Shown here: positions 1 to 10,300 of the stretch, piece by piece
Layout: each line of letters starts with the position of its first letter
How positions within the stretch are numbered: the first letter of the stretch is position 1
Source: Peromyscus leucopus
Lineage: Eukaryota > Chordata > Mammalia > Rodentia > Cricetidae
Direction: 5' to 3'
Assembly (NCBI RefSeq): GCF_004664715.2
Contig: NC_051070.1
Coordinates: 72,544,200-72,608,199 of the forward strand
DNA: 64,000 nt
The notes under the pieces: model-generated
Databases searched by the model: none
Seen by the model: only the letters and a program-made list of their open reading frames with translations
Told to the model about the DNA's origin: nothing
Position numbers and translations under genes: made by a program

Positions 1-984
1 GACTTTGTAAGCATCCCCACAGACTGCCCCTGAGGCATAATCCATTTTGCCTTTCCTTTGCTAGCAGGAATGGGCTGCCCTGAGGTCAGCTAGCGAACTA
101 GACGGTGTCCACACACATCCCACCCCACTAAGTCCTGGCAGCTGTTCATCGTATCTAAGAACAAGGGACTATCCTCTGTTGTGAGGGAGACAAGATACTC
201 CACAGCTTCTTCAGGGAAGGACCAGGAGGCACGAGCTATCCCAGCAGAGTGAGTCTGGGCTTTAGCTCACCCCTCTCTTTCTGGGGTACTGGGGATCAAA
301 CCCAGGCCCTCACGCACACCAAGTAAACAGCTTTCAAACGTGGATTCCTGGCTGACGACCTGCCCGGCTCCAGTAGACTCTCTCAACTCTGGGTCTTTTG
401 CATTCTTCACAAATTACCTTCTTGTGACTGCAACATCCAAACCAAAGGAAAACTATCCTCCAGCCTCACAGCAAAGGAGAGGCAGGAAAGCTCCCAGAAA
501 GGTTACTTCAAAAGACAGCGCATTGGTAGCAGAAACAGAAAGCTGGCTCTCTGCAGGAGGTGGGTTGGAAGCCTAATTCTTGAGTTTTCTCCCTAGGTAT
601 ATACAAAATATACCAGGGAGTGACTGTGAGAGATGGACAAAGTGACAAGTGTGAACTGAAGTTCCTGGAAAGAAGTTCACACATTGAACATTCTGCGAGG
701 CTGATGAACTGATGGGAACTTAAGTGACTGTGGAGAAGTTGGAATGTTGCAGGTCTGGTGCTTAATTACAGTGTGTCTTCGGCTCTCTTTAGCCCCCTAG
801 ATAGCTATTCATTATTCACCTTTGGGTCTGACTCGATACCTTTCTGACTATCAGGTAAAATCTTTTGGGATGAATTAATAGATCACTAACTTTCCTTAAC
901 CCTGAAAACTAAGAATGTCATCAAATAGCATCCAAGGCCTTTGAAGTTTTGACTTATGACTTTGTCCTGCTACTATATTAAAAA
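1..984. other. Noncoding flank, no gene recognised
   Basis: Short open frames only, none resembling a known protein. A small ID/tRNA-SINE-like piece in reverse orientation is visible near 270-320 (the 'ctggggatcaaacccaggccctc' type tail). In other mammals Ndrg2 lies beyond Slc39a2 on this side, but I see no Ndrg2 coding exon here. Confidence 0.5.
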
Positions 985-1205
985 AATGATGAATGCTGGG
1001 TATGATCTTGCACCCCTTTAATCCCAGTACCTGGGGGGCAGAGGCAGGTGGATCTCTTGGAGTTTGAGGCCAGCCTGGTCTATATGGTGAGTTCCAAGCT
1101 AGCAAAGCTGCGTAGAAAAATCTCTGACTCAAAACAAACAAAAACCAAACCAACAAAACAAAAACAAAAACCAACCAACTGATCCAAACAAAAGCAACTA
1201 CAAAC
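985..1205 (+). mobile_element. B1 SINE
   Basis: Degraded B1 body: 'cctttaatcccagtacc', 'gcagaggcaggtggatctct', 'gaggccagcctggtctat'. It ends in an A/CA-rich tail. Confidence 0.85.
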
Positions 1206-2040
1206 CACAAAGCTGTCATCATGGTGGAACATGGAATGTGGGGTAACCTCAATCTTTTCTGGGCCATAGCCACTCCTATGTGGCCCCAGAGAAAACTTCC
1301 TCTGTTTTACATCATCACAGGAAGGTGTGAAAATTGTCACACACACATTCCTGATTATCCCACTAGCCTGGATCCTCTTTCCTCCTCTTGAGGTCTCATG
1401 TTTCTAGTCATCCTCTGTTCCGGCCTTCCTAAGGCTGCACCAGCCGCCCGCAGCTGCCCACCTTCTTTCTGCTGAGGTTCTTATGCCAGTTCCAATTCCG
1501 TGCTGTTTTCATTTGTGCTTTCTGAAAGCAGTCTGTCCTTCTGTTGGTCCAGACACTCTCCCTGGTGTTCTCCAGATGGAGCCATCCTCTAGCTTTATGT
1601 CTGCTCTTGACACAATATTCTTCCAACTAAACACATGTCTGGCCCTGGTTGGTAAGAGTTTGGGGGGAAAGACGGAAATAGATATGGGGAGGAAAGAAAA
1701 TGTTGGTGGCTTTGGAGAAGAGGCCAAAGGGGAATCCGGAGTTCCTGGGAGGGATGAGGACAGAGAGCTCACGACTCACCAGCAGCTTGAGATGTCTGAT
1801 GGCACCAGTGGTCTGGAAACACTGGGAGAGCCACAGTGGGCCAGGACGCTTCTCCTTCAAGTTCCTTTCACATGTAGACACGTTCCTGTGATAGGGATAA
1901 TTCTCTAGCTTCCATACAACCTCAGCTCTTTCGATTTACCCTGCCAAAGTTCTGGCAAGATCATTTCAATGTAAACATAGCAAGCCATGAAGACGTGCAG
2001 GACGACTCTGTGTTCCTGTGGCTTGACCAGAACAGTACCA
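1206..2040. other. Noncoding, no gene recognised
   Basis: Overlapping short frames of up to 141 codons on both strands at 1483-1908, with no family resemblance. The homology to arm B stops at about 2040, so this stretch lies outside the inverted duplication. Confidence 0.45.
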
Positions 2041-3400
2041 GCCATTTCTAGCCTCAGGATTCTGTTTGGTTTTACTCAATAAGACAATAACAAATCAGAA
2101 CGAGAAAATAATTTATTTTAGCACCTTCCGGCTTGGGTCCCTGTAGATCAAAGACACAGCTGTCCGGGCCGGTCCTTTCCAGTTTCTACTAACAGCATGC
2201 TGATTACTGAGCTCCAGGGTATTGTACAGTCCTTTGCACATTCCTTGCTTTGTCTGAACCCTGCCCACACACACCTTACTGAACACCCTTCCATTCAGCT
2301 TCCTCAATTATGCCGCACACTCTCTGAGCTGATCTGGGATTCTAACTTACAGGGTGAACATGGCTGTTTGGGGGGAAATCCACAAGGAAGGAAAGACTAT
2401 ATGGAGCTTTTCATCCAGTTATAGGAAAGTGAGTTTTGAGGCCCCACTGGCTAAGAGATCCAACTATTTAGCTTTTCTGAATGCCAGTTTTCCCGGGTTA
2501 CTAGAGGGATAATGTCGCTGCTGGACTTGTGCCGGTGAGGTGATCTGTGTACAAACCGTAGCACAGCACCTGTCACGCTGCAGGTGTTCCCTGCCGAGGC
2601 CAGTGCACTGGCACACACCAGGTTCTCCTGGGCACCTCACTCCCTGCACCTACTGCTGGGAGGACACCAGGACAGTGCTCCAGGGAGGAGCTCTCCTCTG
2701 CCCCTCTCCTGGTTTTGCCCACCTCTTGCTTTCTCATGGATCCCTGGTTGTGGATTTAGATGTCTTACTTTTTCAGGAGGGGAATAGGGCAGAAAGGAGA
2801 CAAAGACTAGACAAGAAGGATTCAGGAGAGTTTGTTCATGTTAAGGCTATTTGGGCTATCGCACTGAAAATCACAAGGAGGGGCAAACTGGGGAGGGCCA
2901 GTGAGCTTCCAGGCACATCTTTCCTTCCTCGTCTCCTCACCAAGTGTGAGATGCCAGGCGAGGGCAGGGAGCAGTTACCCTGTCCTCCTCAATTCCAGGC
3001 TTTGGCTGCTGTGGGCACTGTCCTTAGTAGCAGCTGGTCAGGCAGGAGAAGGAAAGTCACTAGGTGCTTACAGCGCAGAGTAATCACCCTAGGTATTTAT
3101 CTGGCGCCGGTCCCCCTCTGCAAACACTGGCTTTTAATCCTTCAGCCTATGGCAGCCAGAAAGAGAGAAGCTCAGAGAATGGCAAGAGTGTCCCTGAGGC
3201 CACACAAGACTCGGTGTGAAAACAGGAACTTGGTGGGGATGGCAGGCAGGCACTGAGAGCGGGTGAGGTAGTTAGAAGGAAAAATACCTAGCCCCTGGTT
3301 TCTGGTTTAGACGCCCTTCCTCCTGTAAATGCTCCCAGGGGTAAGGGAACAAAGGGCTGTTGAAGTTTTAGCGATCCTTCTATGTCTGGGGGGAACGGCC

Positions 3401-3442
3401 TGTGACCACTGAAGTGACTACTGTGACCACTGAAGTGACTAC
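3401..3442 (+). repeat. 21-bp tandem duplication (2 copies)
   Basis: The unit 'tgtgaccactgaagtgacta'+c occurs at 3401-3421 and again at 3422-3442. Arm B (around 59820-59850) has a single unit, so this is a private duplication in arm A. Confidence 0.9.
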
Positions 3443-3526
3443 GGGTCCCAGTTCTACCCACACTCCCTTTCCCCTATCAGAGATGTGAATTACAGCGTGG
3501 TTGAAGGGAGAGGGAAAAATGGGCAT

Positions 3527-3532
3527 TTTATT
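3527..3532 (-). other. Slc39a2: Slc39a2 copy 1 poly(A) signal (AATAAA)
   Basis: AATAAA on the minus strand about 240 bp after the stop codon. The same signal occurs in copy 2 at 59733-59738. Together they put the 3' UTR at about 3771-3505. Confidence 0.75.
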
Positions 3533-3771
3533 ACACATCATAGCAACCCCGGAGTGATGGTCTTGACACCAATGTTCCAGTTAAATAGGCACTCAGACAT
3601 AACATCCTTTCTAAGTCTTGAGCAAGAACAGGGTCTCACACATATAAAATCTGGGAGAGCCCGTGCCTAGTAAATGCTTAGTCTCACTGAAAAAATGAGG
3701 ACCAAAGTCATTTAGGGGTGTCCTCAGGAGAAGCCATCCTAGATAGGTCCATCAGAGCAGTGAGGAATCTC

Positions 3772-5489
3772 TCAGGCCCACAGTGCAATAAGAGCCATGA
3801 AGGCAAAACCAGCCGCCACACAGCCATACTTGGCCAGAGGGGCCTCAGGACAGGCCAGCTCCCGGGGCAAAATTTCTAGGAAGGTGACATACAGGAATGT
3901 GCCAGCTGCTACTCCCTCTAGTACAGCCTGGGCTAATCCCTGCGCTGGTCCTGAGGCCCCTCCAGTCACAGTCATCCCTAGGGCTAGGCCCACAGGAGAC
4001 ATAAGTGCAAAAGACAGTATGCAGAACACGGCCCACCATGTCCCGGTGCCAATCTTCAGCAGCCGGAGGCCTACACTGAACACCACGAGCCCCTTATGAG
4101 CCAGAACGGCAACACAGAGCTGTATAGTAGCAGCCACTGATGTCTGCAGACCCACAGCTAGACCTTCAAACACGGAGTGAAAGGACAGAGAGAGCAGGAG
4201 GATGAGGGCGCGCAGGGGACCCTGTGAGGGTGAAGGCACAGGCGGGTGCTTGTGGAATCCAAAGGCATGGGTCCCTCCCCATTCCTCTTCCTGCACGGTG
4301 GATCTTCCAGCATCCCCATGGCAGTACTGCAGTGCCAGCGACTCCAAAAGGAAGACGAAGAAAAAGCCCAGGGAGATGACGAGCTCTCCATAGGGATACT
4401 CCACCTAGGAACAGAAAGACGCCCGTGAGTCAGGAAGGGATGGAGACAGTACCCTGGGTGGACACGGGTCAGGAGAGAGAAGACGACTGGGAAATGCGGC
4501 CACAGAACAAGAGAGGGAACGAGGCTGAGCAGGCATGCAGAGTGAGAGACCCCCGAGGGGCTGAGGGGCCACAGCGGAAACTAACGTGAAGTGTGTTAGA
4601 GGGTCCAGGGCAGGACGGACAGAGTAAAGCAGGAGCTTTCTCTGAGGGCCCACCCACAAAGGGTTAGGTTGGCGCCTTCTTTCTTTCCATGATTTGGGTT
4701 GAGAAGAGGTTCCTGGTACTCCTCACAAGCCAGAAGGGCAAGAACAGTCCCTGGTTCTCTTCACTCTCCAGACAGGCGCTAAGAGATACTTACGGAACTG
4801 GAAGCAGCATCATGAGAAGAATTTCCCTCACTTCCTGTACTATTCTGGGGAGACAGAAACAGAAATTAGACTGAGTCTGGGGCAGCGCTGGCTCCTGTCC
4901 CGCCCTTTCAGAATCAAGCTTTCCTTGGAAGTCCAACCTGACCACCGTCCACCCTTCTATCAACAGCTGCTGACCCACACGCTCTGGGCGCTGCTGCTTC
5001 CCGCTCTCCTCCCGGCCTCTGGTGATCGTTCTGGCCACATAGCCCCGTCACTTGATTTCTCTGCTACCCACCTGCACCATGAATTTCTCAATTTCTGATT
5101 CAATTCCCTCCAGGGCTTCAGCAGTCATATGCATCAACCCGGCTCCCAGAAAGACCCCGGCAGAGACGCAGCCCAGGAGGCTGAGAACTCTGTAGTGACG
5201 ACCTAAGAAGAAAGCAAAGGTGATTTCTTCAGTTAGCAACGAGATGAATGGGAATGAATGAAGAGCAACAGAGAGCACCCAGTGTCTTTGGGGGCTGTGA
5301 GAACCCGAGCCAGATGTCAGGGAAGGGCTGGGTTAAGCCTTGGTGTAAGGGACAGAGACAGAGTGGGGCTATACCTGTAGCTGCATCCATCTGGAACCAT
5401 TTGAAGTAGATGGGAGTGAGGCCACAGCCCAGGGTGAGAACCAGAAGGGCAAGCAGGCAGCCAATTTTTACTCCCAGCAGTACCTCCAT
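3772..5489 (-). CDS. Slc39a2: Slc39a2 copy 1, ZIP2 plasma-membrane zinc importer, 4 exons
   Basis: Coding exons are 5489-5375, 5202-5072, 4844-4794 and 4404-3772 (115+131+51+633 nt), all with GT-AG junctions and consistent phases, giving 309 residues plus stop. That equals the human SLC39A2 length as I recall it. The start is the ATG opening MEVLLGVKIGCLLALL, the first membrane helix. Seven or eight hydrophobic segments are visible. Helix IV carries the ZIP metal-site motif HSVFEGLAVG (His175, Glu179) and helix V has His202 in LAHKGL. A short acidic/His loop (EEEWGGTHAF..FHKH) lies between helices III and IV. ZIP family members carry zinc into the cytosol. The neighbour is Mettl17 on the same strand about 1.8 kb upstream, as in other mammals, so this is probably the ancestral-position copy. 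It differs from copy 2 at residues 28 (Y/C), 55 (V/I), 153 (P/L), 160 (Q/L) and 222 (W/R). Confidence 0.95.
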
Positions 5490-6182
5490 CTTTGAGGCGT
5501 AGGATCAGCAGAGACCTCAGAATGACAAACGCAGTGAGCAGCAGTTGAGGTGACCCAAGTGGAGTGTCCCCTTGCGTGAATTCAGGAGACTGTTGATATC
5601 CTTTGTCCTGGACGGTCTGGACTTCCACAGGCCTGGGCCACACAGCTGACTGGGGCTCAGCTCCAGTCACCAGCCCTCCCACTAACTGGAGGCCCCTCCC
5701 CTGCCTCCCGCCTCCCTGAGCTTCCAAACCAGAAACTCCAGACTCCCTGCCAGGTGTAGCTCCCTCCGTGAAATCTTCTCTTCAATGCTGTGACTAATCC
5801 AAGAGCTCTGAGGAGTCTTAGTTCATGTCTGGGGTTGATCTAACCTCAAATGGGACAATCTAGGGTAGTTACGTCCCAGCTAATTTATGTGTGGGGCAAT
5901 GTGGTCCTGCCGCAGTCAGGACAGTTAATCTAAGCCTTCCATACTCTGCCTTACCCCAAGTCTTCCAGGCTGCTGTGCTGATACTTGAACTGAACCCTTT
6001 CAGAGAGGATTTGGGGCCACTTGAGGGTAGAGGGGGTGGGGCTGAGCAGAGGGCTGCCACTCTTCTGTGGGAACTAGAGAGTGAAGAGATTCCCCTTCCC
6101 TCTAATTCCAGAAAGATAGCTCCAGGCCTGGAAGTCTCCAGAGGGGAGTGGAGATTCCTAGTGTTACAAAATAGATATAGTG

Positions 6183-6322
6183 TCGCCCCCCCCCCTTTTT
6201 TTTTTGAGACAGTCTCATTGTGTAGATCTGGCTAGCCTGGAACTATATAGACCAGGCTGGCCTTGATAAACACAGAGACTCCCCTGCCTCTGATTTAGGC
6301 ATGGGCCGCTGTGCCCCACCCC
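6183..6322 (-). mobile_element. B1 SINE
   Basis: Reverse-oriented B1: T-tract, 'gagacagtctcattgtgtag', 'tagaccaggctggcc'. Its tail coincides with the edge of inverted-duplication arm A. Confidence 0.8.
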
Positions 6323-7199
6323 TCAGCACTCTGACTGTGCTGTTTCTGTAACGAAGCCCCACCAGGGAAATCGTCACTTGTTTTTTCCTGGTATGAAAGT
6401 TTAAACACTCCTCTTTCTCTAAAGTTTAAAGAAACCCACAAACTTCAAACACAAAAAGCCCAGGCAGAGCGTTGTCTTTTTTTGGCCACGATAAGCTGTG
6501 CCGTGTCCCTGGTGCTAGTCACATAATTATCAACGGTTAACCTTGTCATTTTTGTTACACAGGACACTGCACAAGCTTGGTGTGCTGAACCTCGGGTCGC
6601 TCAATGGTCCACCAGTTGTCCATCAATGCCAAGAGATCCAAGCACCTTGATTTTTATCCAAACCTGTGACGGTACCAACTTGCCACTTCCCCTTTATTGC
6701 TCATAATTCTGCTGAGCGAGAGTGCCCCTGCCCTCCTGGTGGGTACCCTCCTGACCGATTCGGGGGTTTGTTAACATTTCCTGCTGTGAACTGGGGTTGT
6801 TCTAGAAAGGAAACAGGAAAAAGGAAACAAACTAAATAAACAGAAGCATTCTGATGAGATCTAGATAAGGGTCGAGATGGAAGGTTAAGTTCTGAAGGGA
6901 CCGACCTTGAGAGAAACAGGAGGCAAACTCCAGGGAAGGCTACCTTGGCAGAGAGACAGGGGTAAAGGAGTCAGCTAACTGCTAGTTCCCACTTCCTAGG
7001 CCCACATAAGCACCGGCTGAGACCTGCTGAGCCAGTTCTCACAGGGCCTGAGGTGTCCTTCCCCACCAACCAGCCATCTTTCAAGGAAGTGTCTCTGGTA
7101 GAAGCAGAGAGGTCTCACTGACAGAGAGCTCAGCTTTCCCTTCATCATAGATAGGCCAGGACAACTACCCCCTGTATCTTTAAAGAATCATAAAATCCA
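6323..7199. other. Slc39a2-Mettl17 intergenic spacer
   Basis: No gene or clear repeat. It lies between the upstream flank of Slc39a2 copy 1 and the 3' end of Mettl17, both on the minus strand, and probably contains Slc39a2 upstream regulatory sequence. No specific site could be called. Confidence 0.4.
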
Positions 7200-7216
7200 C
7201 CTCTGTTCTTAAAAAA

Positions 7217-7222
7217 TTTATT
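7217..7222 (-). other. Mettl17: Mettl17 poly(A) signal (AATAAA)
   Basis: AATAAA on the minus strand about 115 bp after the Mettl17 stop codon (7338-7336), giving a short 3' UTR. Confidence 0.75.
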
Positions 7223-7335
7223 ATGAAAATTTCAAACAACTACAAGCACAGGGGTACCAGCACTCTCTTCCTGGACACCAGGTAGCTTCGGCCTTGGCAG
7301 GGGTGATGGAGGGAGACACTTGTCACACATCCTTA

Positions 7336-10300
7336 TCAACTCTCGGTGGGCTCTTCAGCCGGGGACAGAGGAGATGAAGACGGAGCAATCACAGGTAAAA
7401 GGTCTCCCCAGGAGCTGACTCGGGCACAGCGATACAGATCCCTACGGCACGGGAAAGAGGCATTAACGTGGGCTGTCGGTTCTTGTTACATTTCCCCAAC
7501 CGGTTGTATCTCCTATACCTGCCATGCCGACGGGCTGTAACCACGGCATGCTGCATGTGCCCGTCTGGACAACAGAGGTGACAGTGCACGTGGCGAGGCC
7601 GTTTGAGGACAGGCTGGGTGATACGGGGCCAGCGAGTAGCCTCCTTCGGAGAGCCCCTGGCCAGGATTACCATAGAGAACGTTTCCTCTTTCGGCTTCTT
7701 ATTCTAAAAGAAGAATATAAGGGCTGTCTAAAGGGAACAAACCTTTTAGCTCCCTTCTGTGCCCGAAGTCCTTTCTTACAGTCTAGAAATCACACAGAGC
7801 TCCAGGTTATTCCAGAAATCCTCCAGCTCTTCCCACCTCTCCTCCCTCTCCCCCCCCCTCCCCCCCCCTCTCCTGTTCTCCCAGGCTATTCCTCCTCCTG
7901 CAGCACTCCGAGAACACACACCCAGCTGAAGGGGATCGGATGGTAAGCCTGGGAGAAGCTGCAGGCCAGTGACTTGGAGGCTGCCAGCTGAGGACAAGGG
8001 CGCTCATGAGGACACTGTGAACACACACAAGACGCATCCACGGTGTTAGGGCTGGGGAGAGGGCTCACCTGGCCAAGGTGCTCGCTGCACAACCCAAGGG
8101 CCCGCACTGGATCCTTAAATCCCACAGGGAAGGAGAGGACAGACTCGCGGAGGCTGTCTTCTGACCTCCACGAGCACGCTGTAGCATGCACACACGCACC
8201 CATATCATACACACAATGAAACGTAAAATAGACTTTAAAAGCATATTAAAAATAATAAAGTGTCAATGGGGCCAGGAAGAAGGGCGCACAGGAGCGAGGG
8301 GCGGGGAAAGCAGCGGCAATCATTGGTAGAGGAAAGACAAAGGCGAGGAGGACGGCCGAGCTTCACCCTCTTGCTCTTCTCGACCATGAGACAGAACAGG
8401 AGGAAGTGGTACTTACTGGGGCAAAGACAAAGCCAGGTTGAAGGTCCAAAGGGGACTTCTCTTTTTCCTGCAATCAAGGAAATACAGCTGAACCTGTGGG
8501 CTCCACCTTCAAAATCCAACCTCTGCACTCGGAGAACCCAGGGCTCCTCAAAATAACTCTAATATCGACAAGCCAAGTTCGTCAAGTTAAGCCGGCCACA
8601 GCTCTAATGTGCCAACCATTGAACTGTCTTCACTACAGCAGAAAGGCAGGGACTTGGCACTTGGTACTGTCTTCTCCTATCAGCAACTCAAAAAAACCCC
8701 TCATTCGCACACAATTCAATTTAGGATTCTATATCAGCTCACATGGTTTCACTGAGACAAGGTTCTGGCGTCAGCAACAACTTCCATCAGGAGTCGTTAG
8801 CAAAGTAGTTTTTGAAAGGACCGAGGAGTGAGCAACACCTGTCTCTGAGGTACTTAACCGCAACCTGCAGTGTGAACGCTGTCACAGATATGAATATGCA
8901 TAGCTCCCAGGGCAACAGGTGCTGTGCTGGATTTGACCTAGAAATTCTCATTGGCCAACCACTTTGCTTATCATGAGTCACCATTACAAATGTGTGACAG
9001 TCACCAGCTCCCAGGGGCAGTAACAGTCACTTACGACAGAAAGGTGGAGGACGGAGGAACCTCACCTGGAGGACCAGGTCCCTGGCATCCATGAGAAGAC
9101 GGTGCCCAGCTTTTGTTCCGTTCTCCACCAGCACCTGCTTACAGACAGAGACAACAAGCAGGCACTCTGAATCCCATGAAACAAAGGTCAGCAGCTCTGT
9201 CAGGGCACTGTGTAAAAGGAGATGGGTACCCCAGGGAAGTGCACAGAGACCTATAAAAGAGAAATACTACGTGATGATGAGAGGGCAAGGCACAGACCCA
9301 CAGAACTCGAGGGCAAGAGGATTTCAACTCACCAGAAAATGGCTTGTCTTACGCCACAAGTTCTGAACCACCTCAATGCGATCACCCTTGCTTGGCAGTT
9401 CACTGAGGGCGAAGGCCGACACGACCACATCAAACTGGACCTGAGGACCCAGACACGGGACGCAACAGACCTGACACCTCCAAAGCACCACAAATGCCTA
9501 GCCTCGAAATCCTCCTGACCTCAAGATATCTCATTATGTAACCCAGCTTGGACCCGAATTAACGGTAATCCTCCTGCCTCAGCTCCTAAGTCCTGAGATT
9601 ATAGGTGTGCACCAGGATGCCTAGTTTTAAATTTCCTCTACTGCTTCTTTGTCTTCCAACACACAATGATGGATTTCAAGGCTGCAACCATAGCTGTCTA
9701 TCTGCCACACTATATCCGAGAAGAGCCTGCTTGCTACTTGCCTTGGGTGACACAGGAAGAAACTGTCTGAAAAAGACACCTGGGACACAGGGCTTCCCTG
9801 ATTCTGAACCACCTATGGAAGAAAGATGCGGCAGCTAAGAGTGAACATGAACTTTACAGCCAGAAGCTTACACTCAACTAAGAGACATGCCTCAGATGGT
9901 AACACCCGCCCAGAGGTGCAGTCCTGTAAGGAATATTAACAAGGTGGCCTACTAACCCCATCCAACCAGTCCGAGTCCCACGAAGGCCTCTAACAGTGTT
10001 TCACTATAATAATGGAAGGAGCCCAGATTATCTTAATTTATAGCTTTCTCCTCTATGTCCCAATAAAACACTTTCCTAATTTCCCCGATTTTTGGAAATC
10101 CCTGGATTAGAGCTTGGTCTCACCTTTTAGTAGCTTTTCAGCCAAACCCAACATGGCAGCTGAACTGTCCACACACACATATTCACGGAGGCTCTGGCCC
10201 CAAGTACTGTGAGCAGCCCTGAGATGGCAAGATGAAAACCACCAACTTTTAAAACACACAGACATTCCTCCAAGAGACCCACCTGCTCTCCATCCCACCC

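Larger units (their letters stand above)
2045..6190 (+). repeat. Inverted segmental duplication, arm A (Slc39a2 copy 1)
   Basis: About 4.15 kb that matches the reverse complement of 57075-61765 almost base for base, through introns, UTRs and flanks. It contains all of Slc39a2 copy 1, roughly 700 bp upstream and about 1.7 kb downstream. Visible differences from arm B are scattered substitutions (many at CpG), small indels, a 21-bp tandem duplication at 3401-3442 here, and a 534-bp LTR present only in arm B. The outer edge near 6190 abuts the A/T tail of a B1. Confidence 0.93.

Noticed and set aside
1483..1908. 141-codon frame with overlapping antisense frames
   Set aside because: No start context, splice signals or family resemblance, and frames are open on both strands by composition.
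1..2040. Possible Ndrg2 3' end
   Set aside because: Ndrg2 would be expected on this side, but none of its C-terminal coding sequence can be recognised.
5891..6235. Frame beginning MGQCGPAA repeated at 57379-57059
   Set aside because: Its presence in both places is explained by the inverted duplication. It lies in the Slc39a2 upstream region and shows no family match.
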